A stretch of DNA of 64,000 nucleotides, taken from contig NC_061818.1 in NCBI RefSeq assembly GCF_021462225.1, positions 16,947,462-17,011,461 on the forward strand. The letters run 5' to 3'. Position 1 is the stretch's first letter, and every line of letters begins with the position of its first letter. Both the position numbers and the translations under genes were made by a program. This document shows positions 11,909 through 23,485 of the stretch, one piece after another. Origin of the DNA: Girardinichthys multiradiatus. Lineage: Eukaryota; Chordata; Actinopteri; Cyprinodontiformes; Goodeidae. Below the pieces are notes generated by a model. That model did no database searches. It was not told where the DNA came from and worked only from the letters and a program-made list of their open reading frames with translations.

Positions 11909-12959
11909 ATGGAATCCCAGGTGCGTCAGAACTACCACCGCGACGTTGAGGCTGCCATTAACAAGATGGTGAACATGGAGCTGTTCGCCTCCTACACCTA
12001 CACTTCCATGGTAAGAACCACAGATTACTTTTTACGTTATTAGTGTCCATCTGTTTGTTACGTGACATGTCCGCCACACCCATTAACCACCCAGTTAAAA
12101 CGCTGCGACACGCAGGTTTTTTTTTTTTTTACTGGAGTTTGCCATGACTCATGCGTTTTGACCACAACTGCTATTTTGCCCGAAAATGATGGGTTAAAGT
12201 GTTCTAATAACCGACTTTCCCCTCCAACAGGCCTTTTACTTCAACCGCGACGATGTGGCTCTGCCAGGCTTCTCCCACTTCTTCAAGGAGAACAGTGGTG
12301 AGGAGAGGGAGCATGCTGACAAGCTGCTGTCCTTCCAGAACAAGAGAGGGGGGCGCATCTTTCTCCACGATGTCAAGGTAAGCAAAACCAGTTTGCTGTG
12401 AACGGGAAGCACACAAGACTAAAAGTAAACCTTTCTATTGAAATTTGAATCTGATGAATACAGGGAAATTTGGGGTCATTGCATGCTGTGGCATACACTT
12501 AACACAAAGTGTACATTTTTTTGGAAAACTAAAATGCACTTATTGTTTGTAGGTGTCTTAGAAGCTTCTCACAACATATTTTTTTTTTTTTGCAGAAACC
12601 TGAGAAGGATGAATGGGGCAGTGGCCTGGAGGCCATGCAGTCTGCCCTGCAGCTTGAGAAAAATGTCAACCAGGCTCTACTGGATCTGCACAAGCTGGCC
12701 TCCGATCATGTCGATCCACATGTAAGGTCTTGTTTTATTTTTGTTTTTTACTGGAAATTGTAAGGTCTTGAAACTAAACTTTTTTTTTTTTTTTTTTTTT
12801 CAGCTGTGTGACTTCCTGGAGACCCACTACTTAAACGAGCAGGTGGAGGCTATCAAGAAGCTTGGTGACCACATCACCAACCTGACCCGCATGGATGCCA
12901 AAAACAACAAGATGGCAGAGTACCTGTTTGACAAGCACACCCTGGAAAGCAAAAGCTAA
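11909..12959 (+). CDS. fth1: Ferritin, heavy/middle (ferroxidase-active) subunit
   Basis: Iron-storage protein subunit that assembles into a 24-mer cytosolic cage and oxidises Fe(II). Four exons, 11909-12010, 12231-12377, 12596-12721 and 12804-12959, all GT-AG and phase 0, give 176 aa, the normal length. Every ferroxidase ligand is present: Glu24, Tyr31, Glu59, His62, Glu104 and Gln138, which correspond to E27, Y34, E62, H65, E107 and Q141 of human H ferritin. The sequence, including the C-terminal DKHTLESKS, looks like the teleost middle (M) subunit. The start is fixed by exon phase and by position after the IRE. Introns are short (88-220 bp), and two end in long T runs. No signal peptide. 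A partial duplicate lies 8 kb downstream. Confidence 0.96.
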
Positions 12960-13109
12960 ACGCCCAGAATTAAACGTGGACTAGACATCTTTAACAGAGG
13001 CTTCATGCTAAACCTGAATTTACTCTATTGTTTCAGAAGTATTTCTTTGACCTAGACTAATCAGTTTCTGAAGTAGTTGGTCCTATTGTAACTTTGCTTT
13101 GATTCTCTG

Positions 13110-13115
13110 AATAAA
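13110..13115 (+). terminator. Ferritin poly(A) signal
   Basis: AATAAA 151 bp after the ferritin stop, followed by TTTTGAGCTGG-type sequence. The same motif and context are kept in the duplicated copy at 21287-21292. Confidence 0.85.
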
Positions 13116-15043
13116 CATTTTGAGCTGGAGTTGTCTCTGCTTTGAATTTTGTATGGTTGGAATGTGTAGTGTCTTCTGCTCAAAGCCTCATATGTGCATT
13201 CAAAGATTCCTGTTTTAAATGAGGTTCTAAAATATGTAATAGGTGATGCTTCAGGCTCTTAAGTACCTGACTACAGTGGAGAGACTTTACACCCTCCTGT
13301 TCAAGTACCAAGTTTTAATGATGTACAATCACATCCAGATTTCAGTTTTCTACCTGTAATGTGACCTATAACCTGCACAACACATCTTTCAGGGAGGTGA
13401 AGTAAACAGATGTGGTTGCATAAGTGCACACCCTCTTATAACTGGGGATGAGGCTTTGTTCAGATTAAAAGAATTGCATTCAAACTTGTGTTAAATTGGG
13501 AGTTTGCACACACCTGTCACCAATTAAAGTGCCTCTGATCAACCCAAAATAAGGTTCAGCTGCTCTAGTAGGCTTTTCCTGACATTTATGTAGCCACGTC
13601 TTCCAATTCAAGCCATGGTCTGCAGAGGGCTTCCAAAACATCAGTGATCTCATTCAAAGATGTCAGGTGGCAGCAAAAGAATTTCCAAGGAATTATACCA
13701 TGAAACACAACAGTGACATTACCAAGAACGGTGTCTGGCCAAAAATTGCTAAGACAAGAAGAAAAGGAGTCGGGGAGGACAACAGTAACACTGAAGAAGC
13801 TGCAGGAATTTCTGGCAAGTACTTGCTGTGTACTACATGAGACTACAGTCTCTTGTCTCCATATGTCTGGGCTATGGGGTAAGGAGGCAAGACGGAAGCC
13901 TTATCTAACAAAAAAAAGGGCAGGGGGGAGGGAATTATGAACAGTTCCAACTACCAGTCAGTGTTGGCACAAAACCTTCAGCTTACTGTTACAGCTCAAG
14001 ATGAAGAGGAACTTCATCTTTCAGCACAATGACCCAAAGCACACAAATCAACAAAAGAATGGCTTCGCTGGAATAAAATTGAGGCTTCGGAAAGGCCCAA
14101 CCAGAGTCCAGACCTGAATCCCATCGAACAAATGTGGGCTGATCTTAAGAGGGCTGTTCACAGGCAATGCCTTCGCAATCTGTAAGATTTGGATTGGTTT
14201 TGCAAAGAAGAGTGGGTAAATAATGCCACATCAAGATGTGCCACACTCAGGGGCGTTTTCAGGGTCTCAAACCATTGGGGGCTTTAGCCCAAATCCAAAA
14301 TATTTAGATTTCAATATGACAATTTATAGGTAATTTAAAATCAAAATGATATAGGACATATTGTACCAGTTCTCTGTCTCAGCTGGTTTTAGATTGAATG
14401 TAAATTATTGTGAATCAAACAAAAAAGGTTTGCAATAATTTTACTTTTTATTTTTGTTAGAGGCTGAGTGAAGGACAAGGAGAAACAGAGTTTAGGCCTG
14501 ATGAAAAACCATTTTGCTGAAGCAAATAATGACACATTTTGAGGCATTTAGAAAAGAACTTAATCTGAATTTTTGCTGACAAAAGTTTTTCTTAAACTCA
14601 GAGATGTTTACTATGGGCCAGATAAATGTGCTTCTTTTCTCATTTACATAAATTACCTTTTTAAACGTTAAATTCTCATCAAAGTGTTCCCCTCCTGAGG
14701 CTCCATTGTTTTGATTCTTATATTTCAAAAAAGGAAAGTGGTATAAAGTCGATTTTCCTAAATCTTAGTCAAATGGTAAAATCCTAAAACACATTTATTT
14801 TATTATGCCAAGAGCTTAAGAAAGATTTTATTAAAATTGTTCCTTCTTTTATGAACCTGTTCTCTTTATCGCCATCTTTTCAGCCCTTCATTCCACTTCT
14901 GAAGAAATTTGGCCTGCCAAAAATAATAAAAGAAACATTTTACAACACAGTCTTTTGTTCTGCACTGAGCATGTGAGACATTAGTGCAGTTCTTACTATT
15001 AAACACTTTGAGAGGAAAGGGTGTTAAGTTGTGGTGTTTAAAA

Positions 15044-16458
15044 TACAAACCGGATCCCAAAAAAGTTGGGACACTAAACAAATTGTGAATAAAAACTGAA
15101 TGCAATTATGTGGAGGTTCCAACATCTAATATTTTATTCAGAATATAACACAAATCACAGATCAAAAGTTTAAACTGAGAGAATGTATCATTTTAAAGGA
15201 AAAATATGTTGTTTCAAAATTACATGGCGTCAACAAATCACAAAAAAGTTGGGACAAGGAAATTGAGCATATAACGAACAGCTGGAAGACCAATGAACAC
15301 TAATTAGGTCAATTGACAACATGATTGGGTATAAAAAGAGCTTCTCAGAGTGTCAGTGTCTCTCTGAAGCCAAGATGGTAAGAGGATCACCAATTCCACC
15401 ATTGTTACGCGGAAAGATAGTGCAGCAATACCAGAATGGTGTTACCCAGCGTAAAATAGCAAAGACTTTCAAGTTATCATCATCAACCACGCATCAAAAG
15501 ATTCAGAGAATTTGGAACAATCGCTGTGCGTAAGGGTCAAGGCCGTAAAACTCTACCGGATGCTCATGACCTCCGGGCCCTTAAACATCACTGCACCTCA
15601 AACAGGAATGCCACTGTCAAGGAAATAACAGAATAGGCTCAGGAATACTTCCAGAAAGCATTGTCAGTGAACACAATCCACCGTCCCATCCGCCGTTGTC
15701 AGCTGAAACTCTACAGTGCAAAGAGGAAGCCATTTCTAAGCAAGCTCCACAAGCTCAGACGTTTGCACTGGGCCAGGGGTCTTTTTAAAATGGAGTGTGG
15801 CAAAATGTGGTCAGATGAGTCACGATTTGAAGTTCTTTATGGAACACTGGGATGCCATGTCATCCGGACCAGAGAGGACAAGGATAACCCAAGTTGTTAT
15901 CAACGCTACGTTCAGAAGCCTGCATCACTGATGGTACGGGGTTGCATGAGTGCTTGTGGCATGGGCAGCTTGCATGTCTGGAAAGGCACCATTAATGCAG
16001 ATAACTATGTTCAGGTTCTAGAACAACATATGCTTCCATCTAGACATCATCTCTTTCAGGGAAGACCCTGTATTTTCAACAAGATAATGCCAGACCACAT
16101 TCTGCAGCAATCACAACATCATGGCTACGTAGGAGAAGGATCCGGGTACTGAAATGGCCAGCCTGCAGTCCAGATCTTTCACTTATAGAGAACATTTGGC
16201 GCATCATAAAGAGGAAGGTGTGACAAAGAAGGCCCAAGACGATTGAACAGTTAGAGGCCTGTATAAGACATGAATGGGAGAGGATTCCTATTTCTAAACT
16301 TTCCCGTAAAATGATACATTGTCTCAGTTTAAACTATTGATCTGTGATTTGTGTTCTATTCTGAATAAAATATTAGATGTTGGCACCTCCACATCATTGC
16401 ATTCAGTTTTTATTCACAATTTGTTTAGTGTCCCAACTTTTTTGGAATCCGGTTTGTA
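15044..16458 (+). mobile_element. Tc1/mariner element nested in the hAT element
   Basis: Ends CAAACCGGATCCCAAAAAAG and its complement (TTTTTTGGAATCCGGTTTG) are bounded by TA at 15044-15045 and 16457-16458. Inverted repeats run about 160 bp (to about 15205, and from about 16297). A second AAAAAAGTTGGGAC copy at about 15242 gives the IR/DR arrangement. It differs from the family of copy A. Size is about 1.41 kb. Confidence 0.92.
15375..16320 (+). pseudogene. Tc1 transposase, frameshifted
   Basis: A transposase related to other fish Tc1 enzymes, starting at ATG 15375 with MVRGSPIPPLLRGKIVQQY and a helix-turn-helix segment (VTQRKIAKTFKLSSSTTHQ). The frame is lost near 15530, continues in another frame from about 15540 with a stop near 15633, and is open again from 15661 to 16152. 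The first catalytic Asp sits in WSDESRFEV. Around the second Asp region (about 16075) the frame is shifted again, and the SPDLNP-type motif has become SPDLSLIENIW. Dead. Confidence 0.88.
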
Positions 16459-17861
16459 TAGCATAGAGCCTCATCCTGGACCTTATTAGTACTAATATTA
16501 CAGTTATTAATAACTGTATACATATGGTATGTATGTCTCACCTTCAGTAAAACTGTATCCTTGTTTAATTAGTTTAGTTTATATAATATTACATGTGAAA
16601 TTCAGAAAAATAAAATAGTTAACTAATCAATGGTCCACCTGTGATTAATTGCTATGATGTATTTCTTAATTATACTGCATCTTTAAACCCAGAGCTGTAT
16701 GTTTAGAATCAGCACAGAAGATATGAAAGAGAAGAGGGAGGCTTACTTGTACTTTCTACTACGTCTTACTGGAACCAGGAGATATTTTCCTGGTTTATTG
16801 AGCAACACTTTTTTCTGTCTACATGTAGAACTAGACTATAGGACTGGCTGCAGCCATGAGATCAATGTGTTGATCTGAAGGACCTTTTATTGTCTTTAGC
16901 TACGTTAGGATTAAATGCTTTTATTTTGACTGAAGTAAAGGACCAGATATTTTCACATCATGATGCAAATCCGGCTAGAAGCTCACAGAGAAGGTTGCTA
17001 CTGTTTTCTATCACAGATCATTTAACTTCACCTGTAGCTCAGGTGAAAGTCCCTCATCATGACCCTGAAGATGCTCATTAGAGTGAACCTCCACCTCATG
17101 TCTTGCTAGGTGAATCGGTGATTGGCTGTAACTTACAATTAGCCCATTCTGAGTCAGCATTCAGGTTTTACCGCTATCTTCGTCTGAGTTATACAGCTCG
17201 GTGTCCAAGTGTTCCTGAACACACACACCAGGCTCCCCTCTCAGGTTGGTTCCGCGGTTGCTCTGAAATGAACCCTGTTTGAGGCTCTCAGTGTAACTTT
17301 TCTGGTAATGAAGGAGGCAGGTCGACCTGGAGTGAACTGCTGTTCTGGAGTCCATCGCTGGCTGTGCGCGTAGTTGCGCATTCGTGGTGCCGCAAGACGC
17401 AAATAGCTATTTTTTGTCCTCTCCTTTTAACTCATTGTCAGGTTAGGTGGATTGGGAGGTGATTATATGGAACACAATTGAAAAAGTCTGATTGTTTTTA
17501 AATAAAAATGTGAAGTCCAATACCATTTTGTGGCTGCATCTTTTTAATACTTCTAAATTTCTTCTACCAAGAAGTCCGGGGCTATTCAGAAAGCAGCCCA
17601 GGTCTAACTACGCGCCTGGCTACAATGATAGGCTCCTACCCAAAAAGACTGAGTGCTGTAATAAAAGCCAAAGGTGCTGCAACAAAATATTAGTTTAAGG
17701 GTGTGCATATTTATGCAACCAGGTTATTAAAAGTTTTTTATTCTATATTTGTCCCCTTTAAAGGGTTTTGATTTGTTTTTCAATTGAATTGTACAGGTTA
17801 TAGGTCACAATAAAGGTGGAAAAAGTTGTGAAATTACTTGTCTTGTCTAACGTCGCAGAGA

Positions 17862-18116
17862 TCAAATTGGAAAGTCGTGGTCGCACCAAGTGTAATTTAA
17901 TTCTATTCCCCCAAACGCCTGGAGGCATTTATCTGGACCCTGGGGTTTGGATTGTCTTTTATTGATCCTGGGATGACTGGAGCATGTCTGGAAAGGAAGT
18001 TCACACAACAATCCTAGAATCAATGTAACAGTGAAAAATGATACAGCACCCATACCTCCCATGACCCAACCCATAAGGGGCCTGGGTCCTAACTTTTGAT
18101 CTCCCATTCTTTTCAA
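17862..18116 (-). pseudogene. Possible retroviral env start, fragment
   Basis: An 84-codon minus-strand frame with a basic N-terminus followed by a hydrophobic stretch (about residues 15-40), as in a long Env signal peptide. It lies directly downstream of the pol fragment, where env would begin. The identification rests on position and hydrophobicity only. The rest of the gene is absent. Confidence 0.4.
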
Positions 18117-18338
18117 AGGTACCTGTAAAGGAAGATAAGGATTAACAATATGGTGAAATACAAAAGACCTCTTTTTTAAATTTTTTTTATTTCAGAATGT
18201 TCAGTTCAGTTCTTTGGTGGGAGAGCAGCTACGACCACCAGTGAAAGAGAGGAAAACTCAATCACATCCGCCTCTTCTGTGTGATGTCCTGGTCTTCACT
18301 CACAGGTGTAGACTGACCTGGAGCTAAGTGGTCTCACC

Positions 18339-18453
18339 AGGGGATTATTCTGCCCCTATTGGTGGGACCACTGATCTGACGGTGCACCTAAGGTGTAGAC
18401 TAACCTTTAGGTGTAAATGAACGCTTTCTCACCCTAGGGGATTATTCTGCCCC
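18339..18453. repeat. Direct repeat within the retroviral fragment
   Basis: AGGGGATTATTCTGCCCC occurs at 18339-18356 and again at 18436-18453, 97 bp apart. Related sequence ('ggtgtagact..acct') also precedes each copy. It looks like a short local duplication. Confidence 0.75.
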
Positions 18454-18915
18454 TTGAATTGGGTGAGAAGGGTCTTCTGGTGTGCTGGTGTTGTCCCTCA
18501 GGTTCTGCTGGACCTCTGGCAGCGATCTCTGTGGTGCCTCTGCTGCTGCACACTGGCTCCAATGATACCACGTGTCTCCTTTGCCCTTGACCCTCACCGC
18601 ATGTGAGGTTCTCTCTGTGACCTGGAATGGACCCGTCCACCTGGGCTCTGACCACTTCTGTTTGAGGACTTTAAGAAGGATCCACTCTGCGTCTGAGGTG
18701 GTGGCTCGAACCTCGGATGGTTGGGCGGCCACCTGTTTTGAGAATGCTGCAACCAAGCTGTGGAGAGATCTATAGTAATCACGGTGAGACATAGATTGTT
18801 CACATTCAGTCAGAAATGGCAACCTGGTTTTTGGGCCTGGAAAAGGTCTTCCAGTCTGTAGTTCATGGGGCGTCAACCCAAGTCTCTGGCTCACTGAGCT
18901 TCTTACTGACATCAA
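18442..18915 (-). pseudogene. Retroviral pol fragment: integrase C-terminal region
   Basis: A 157-codon minus-strand frame containing GLTPHELQTGRPFP, the motif typical of the gammaretrovirus-like integrase C-terminal region, and later EPRWTGPFQV, the start of the integrase C-terminal SH3-like domain. The catalytic core, reverse transcriptase and protease are missing. The upstream side is cut at about 18900, where LINE sequence begins. Class assignment (gamma/epsilon-like ERV of fish) is an inference. Confidence 0.72.
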
Positions 18916-20550
18916 AGCTACACTCTAATAAATCTTTAAACAAAGTGGCCACCCCTCCACCTTTTCTTTGATGTCTGCTCTCACAAAGAAAATTGTAGTT
19001 CGGAAGCGTCGACTCTATCAGAATGGAAGCTTCAATAAATTCATGTAACCATGTTTCTGTAAAAAACATAACATCAAGATTGTGGTCAGTAATGAAGTCA
19101 TTGATTAAAAATTATTTTCCTGACAGAGATCTAATGTTCAATAAAGCCAGTTTATATGACTTAGTTGCTGATATTAACTCTGTGTCTGGTTGTACCTGAC
19201 AGTTTATGGCTTTTAAGCTTGATTGTTTGTTACTGTCTCTTTTCTTTTTAGCTTTGTTCTTTCTGTCACGTATAAGCACAGAGATTTTACAACTATCTAC
19301 TATTAGGGGCCCAAGTTTTTCCTGGACATGCTCTTTTCTGATAGTTACCACTGGGGCCCAGACTGTATCACAGAGAAGTGATTTGAAGGTCCTGATTAAG
19401 AGGAGATAGATTAGGAGGTGGTGGGGCTCTGCGGCATTTGGAAGATGTTGGTTTAGAAGCAGGGCCTCGGCCACAGGTGGTGTTGAATGGAGAAGATGTC
19501 AGAGCCATTTGGGTCCCGATTTTAAGAGCTCCTTCCATGTTATCAGAATCCAGTAAAGCAAAAAACGGGCTCAGTGGGGAGATGGGAGAGTTCTGGGGTG
19601 AGGGAGGTTTAACAGGGGAGTCGGTTTAACAGGGGAGTCGGTTTAACAGGGGAGTCGGTTTAACAGGGGAGTCGGTCTGGGTCTGGGTTTTGGGGGAAGG
19701 GGATGTCCACTTCTCCTGTGGATTTTGATGGGGAGACCTTTTGTGATGACCTCTCTTTCTCAGCCAACTGGCCGGTTGTCTCTGCTTAGGAGAAGACTGT
19801 TTAGAATGAACGTTGCTCTCAAACCTTTTATTGTTCTTAGAAGATGGATAATTTTCCTGGTTTTCATTCTGTAGTGGAGCAAATTTGTTCTGGAGGGAAC
19901 TCCATTATTTCTATCAGTTGTTGTGACAGCAGCTCGCTGTCAAAGTCTCCTTTTCCCAGGGAAAACGGGGGCATTTCTCTGTAATTCTGGCCATTCTAAT
20001 TTATTTAATTGCTGAGATCTTCCAGTGAGTCATCCACCTTGATTTTTTTGGGCATGCCCCTAAAACATGCCAGGGGGATCTGCCAATAGGTTTATTCTCA
20101 GCGTTCTGATTGCCGGCTGAGTTGTTGAGCTGGCTGTCACTGTTTGGGATCACAGGCAGAGTTGAATCATCGTTGTAACCCATATTCACCTTCACATTCA
20201 CTTCTAGTCCATGGATTTTCATCTCCAAAACAGCCAATTTCTGTAAAAGTTTGTAGAAGTCCTCTGTGCTGATTAGCTGGCGTCAACTTGTCCTGCTTTC
20301 GAGTTCGATTATAAAAACATCAAAATCCTTTAGAAAAAAATAAAAAAATAAATAATAATTATCCTTGGGAGTCGCTGGTAAGAAGTTGTTTTAGTCCAAT
20401 ATTTCCGTAATTTTGGCTAAGAGATAAAAAGTTAGGAGTAAAAGAATGCAAGCAAGCAGGGAGCTTAGGAGAAAAGCGTCTAAGCAGGCAGAGAGGAGGA
20501 GGCAAGACAATGCTGTGAACAAAGAGCATGCATGAGAGTTTTTGCTCTCA
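18900..20550 (-). mobile_element. L2/Rex1-type LINE, 5' portion
   Basis: On the minus strand the order is a C-T-rich leader (from about 20550), a short ORF1-like or N-terminal region (LAVLEMKIHGLEVNV at about 20220), and then the start of an apurinic-type endonuclease: LALLNIRSLSGK (near 19115-19150) and MFFTETWLHEFI (near 19065). A TAA separates the last two. The sequence ends after a GGGVATLF motif at about 18900, where the retroviral fragment begins. No reverse transcriptase domain follows. A tandem repeat lies inside it at 19610-19674. Confidence 0.78.
19610..19674. repeat. 18-bp tandem repeat, about 3.5 copies
   Basis: The unit GGGGAGTCGGTTTAACAG is repeated with almost no change. It lies inside the L2-type LINE, so it is probably a local slippage expansion in the LINE's N-terminal region. 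Confidence 0.9.
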
Positions 20551-20767
20551 ACAAAAGGTTTATTTGGCAATTTGAATCAAATCAATACTGGTGAAGCTTT
20601 GTGTTCATCAGGGTGATTAATTGCTGTATCAAACTCCTGACATACACCAACATACTGTAAAATAGAGTAAAAAATAAAATTGAAAAAAAAATGTATTTGG
20701 GACATTTTTAAAAACTGAAATGTTTCCATTTCATTTGCATCTTGGAAACGTATTTTCCATTTTGCAG

Positions 20768-21130
20768 AAACCAGAGAAGAATGAGTGGGGCATAGGCCTG
20801 GAGGCCATGCAGTCTGCCCTGCAACTGGAGAAAAATGTAAACCAGGCTCTGCTGGATCTGCACAAGCTGGCCTCTGATCGTGTTGATCCCCATGTAAGTT
20901 AAAAGTGTTTTTTTTTTGCTTTTTTTTACTGACAATTGTAAGGTCTTGAAACTTATAAACTATTTATTTTCAGCTGTGTGACTTCCTGGAGACCCACTAC
21001 TTGAACAAGCAAGTGGAGGCTATCAAGAAGCTCGGTGACCACATCACCAACCTGACCCGCATGGATGCCAAAAAACAACAAGATGGCTGAGTATCTGTTT
21101 GACAAGCACACCCTGGAAAGCAAAAGCTAA
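20768..21130 (+). pseudogene. Ferritin pseudogene: exons 3 and 4 only
   Basis: Duplicate of the ferritin gene at 11909. Exon 3 is 20768-20893 (42 codons, intact splice sites) and exon 4 is 20974-21130. Exon 4 is 157 bp, one more than the 156 of the parent, through an extra A in the run at 21070-21075. The shift brings TGA in frame at 21088-21090 and removes the C-terminal end. Gln138 and Glu104 equivalents remain. Exons 1 and 2, the IRE and the promoter are not found upstream, where a LINE and a retroviral piece lie instead. The intron is retained, so it arose by DNA duplication, not retrotransposition. Similarity continues through the 3' UTR (AATAAA at 21287-21292) to about 21430. Confidence 0.93.
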
Positions 21131-21554
21131 ACGCCCAGAATTAAACATGGACTAGACATCTTTACCAGAGGCTTCATGCTAAACCTGTATCTATTCCATT
21201 GTTTTAGAAGCATTTCATTGACCTAAAGTTGTAGTGTTGATTGTCTTAAGTAGTTAGTTCCATTGCAACTTTGCTCTGATTCTCTGAATAAACATTTTGA
21301 GCTGGAGTTGTCTCTGCTTTGATTTGGTTGGTGTGGTTGGAATGTGTAGTGCCTTCTGCTCAAGGCCTCCTTCAAAGGTTTTTGCATTCAAAGATTCCTG
21401 GTTTTAAATGAAGTTCAAAAATATGTAAGGGTTTAAGCCTATTTAGGAATGCTAGTAAATGAAATACTTGGTTTGCACAAGTTTGTTAATTATTTCAGTT
21501 TTAATGAGTCAACTCAAGAGTTTTGGATGACATACCAGATCTTTCATGCAAAGA

Positions 21555-21990
21555 AATGTCTTTAAAGCTGCAGTAGGTAACTTTTGTAAAATGTATTTTA
21601 TTTTTTTTTAATTGTTAAAACTGTCCCTATGTCCTGACAGTAGAATATGGATGAATAAACAGCTATGCTAGTAGGTTCAAAACATCAATGATATGCTTTA
21701 CATTGACAATGACTTGCCCATACCATTGGAACACCTGCAGCACACTGGCAATCTTCAGCTAGAACGACAGTACGCAGCATCTGGGGGAGGCTGTGGGCAG
21801 CGTGTACACGAACATGATTGGGCTCTTATTGGTTTGCATTTCTGAAAATGGCAGTAGGACTCTTGGGAGGAGCCAGAGGAACTTGATTTTCTTTTTCACA
21901 GATTACCTGTCAATATTCTACTGTCAGGACATAGTGACCATTTTTAATTAATATTGACTCAGATGCATCAACAGTAGGTCACATGATAGA
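21555..21990. repeat. MITE-like repeat with internal inverted segments
   Basis: 'ctatgtcctgacagtagaatat' near 21630 is mirrored by 'atattctactgtcaggacatag' near 21913. The element begins 'aaagctgcagtaggtaac'. I recognise this as a widespread dispersed teleost repeat but cannot name its family. Confidence 0.65.
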
Positions 21991-23485
21991 TCCTAATTCA
22001 TAATGGCCTTAAAGGTGGAATATCCACCTCCTCTGTCTCATATTGCCAATTTTAATCCTCTGTGAAATAATGGGAGATCATTGGGTATTAACGATTCTGT
22101 TTCTGAGAATTGTTGCATTCAGATTTTTGCAATGCTGAAATGACAATGAATACATCGAAACAAAACAAACCCCAATCTCGACCCCCCAAGTCCTATGCCC
22201 TAATTCTCCCTACATGACAAATATTCCTTCCTGGATTATTTGCAAGTTCTTATATCACTTTTTTCAGGGAAAAAACAGCAGACGTCATTTTTTCCATCGC
22301 ATATAGACATTGGCTATTTTTGCGCTTGGTGGTAATATTTGAACTGGAATGTCAGAAATTGTCAGTAACATTGATAATGACTATTTTTTTTTAACAAGCA
22401 ATCAGATCATTCAAACCAACCCCACCACATTCCCCATGTGGAAATTGGTAGATTTATAGTACAAAAAAAATAATTTCACCTGGTAAAAAAACGATAAAAC
22501 ATGAAACTTTGAGGTGATTTCATTACCAAGGAATGAAAACAAAGTTAAAAATAAAAATATAATGAATAAAAACAATGCATTTTGAATGGAAGTACAAGAA
22601 ATGCCATAGGAAAACAGATTGCTCTATTTAGGTTAAAAGGAATATAAAAGACTTGAAGAAAAGATAAATTAAATTAAATACAACCTCAACCTGGCCATAT
22701 TTTATGTTTTCAGTAACATACTGTAATGATATAGCACCATCTGGTGGAAAAGCTCAACACTTCATTGTGAAAACAAACCTCTTTAAGAAGCTTTAAAGGT
22801 GACCTATTATTCTTCTTTTTTAAACATTTATGATAGGTATAATAGGTCTCCTTTAAGAAAACACTTGTTTTCACTATGGTAGGACAGATGTAACCTAAAG
22901 GGCATTTCAGTAAGATTTGGGATAAGAGGTGATACAAAACGTTGGGGTATCAAATACATATGTCAATATATGAGTTCTCATACACACAACAAATGAGTGA
23001 CAATGACAGAAATGTTTTTTTAAAATGGCTATTTCTGTCAAACATTGCTCACGCTACCATCAACAGTAATTATTATTTGTAATCAAATTTGTATAGAATC
23101 TTCACTACACTATATCTTCTAAAAATGCCATGTAAACCTGCTAGAACATGAGACCTCTGCTGTGGCTTTGATATCGTAGTTGATCCTATTTTTAGCCTTA
23201 AAGGTGCAACTGGATAGTCCTGTCTATGTGCCCTTATTTCAGGGGTCAGGACTTTAATTAAGATCTGACCCATCCTGTCCTGCGGGGCCGAGTTCATCTG
23301 TCAGCTCTATTAGGTTGGAGGCGGTCCTTAGTAGCCTCAGTCCAACTGCGTAAGTGTATCATATTAGATAATTTACCCAATTATTTTTGTAAAGCTTCTT
23401 CAGTGGGTATTTGATTGGTTTAATAACGTTCTATGATATACAGTATTTGTCTCATCATAGCATCATAGCACTGGTCTAGTTGTAC
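21991..23485. other. No recognisable feature
   Basis: AT-rich sequence with homopolymer runs. No exon or repeat terminus is identified. Confidence 0.4.

Larger units (their letters stand above)
14248..17618. mobile_element. hAT-like transposon inserted in a Tc1 element
   Basis: It begins CAGGGGCGTTTTCAG and its other end, read inward, is CAGGCGCGTAGTTAG (11 of 15 match). It is flanked by an 8-bp imperfect target duplication, GCCACACT (14240-14247) and GCTACAAT (17619-17626). Removing it rejoins a continuous Tc1 body. The CAGGG-type ends and 8-bp duplication are hAT hallmarks. No transposase frame is recognisable in the 1.96 kb that is not the nested Tc1, so this is probably a non-autonomous or decayed copy. 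Confidence 0.75.
13274..17850 (+). mobile_element. Tc1-like element interrupted by a hAT insertion
   Basis: The left end (CAGTGGAGAGACTTTACACC, after TA at 13272-13273) and an inner repeat (GTGACCTATAACCTG near 13362) are mirrored at 17793-17810 (CAGGTTATAGGTCAC). The plus-sense body near 14010-14240 is a decayed transposase: PNQSPDLNPIEQMWADLKRAV can be read across a few breaks. The body stops at 14247 and resumes at 17627 ('gataggctcctacccaaaaag'), so the intervening 3.4 kb is an insertion. The right end is lost near 17850 against a retroviral fragment. Confidence 0.8.
17850..18900 (-). mobile_element. Endogenous retrovirus fragment
   Basis: About 1 kb of decayed retroviral sequence on the minus strand: the integrase end of pol (18442-18915), then a possible beginning of env (17862-18116). 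It abuts a broken Tc1 element on one side and a LINE on the other. No LTR is recognised at either edge, so this is a leftover piece and not a provirus. Breaks and missing ends are reported as seen. Confidence 0.7.
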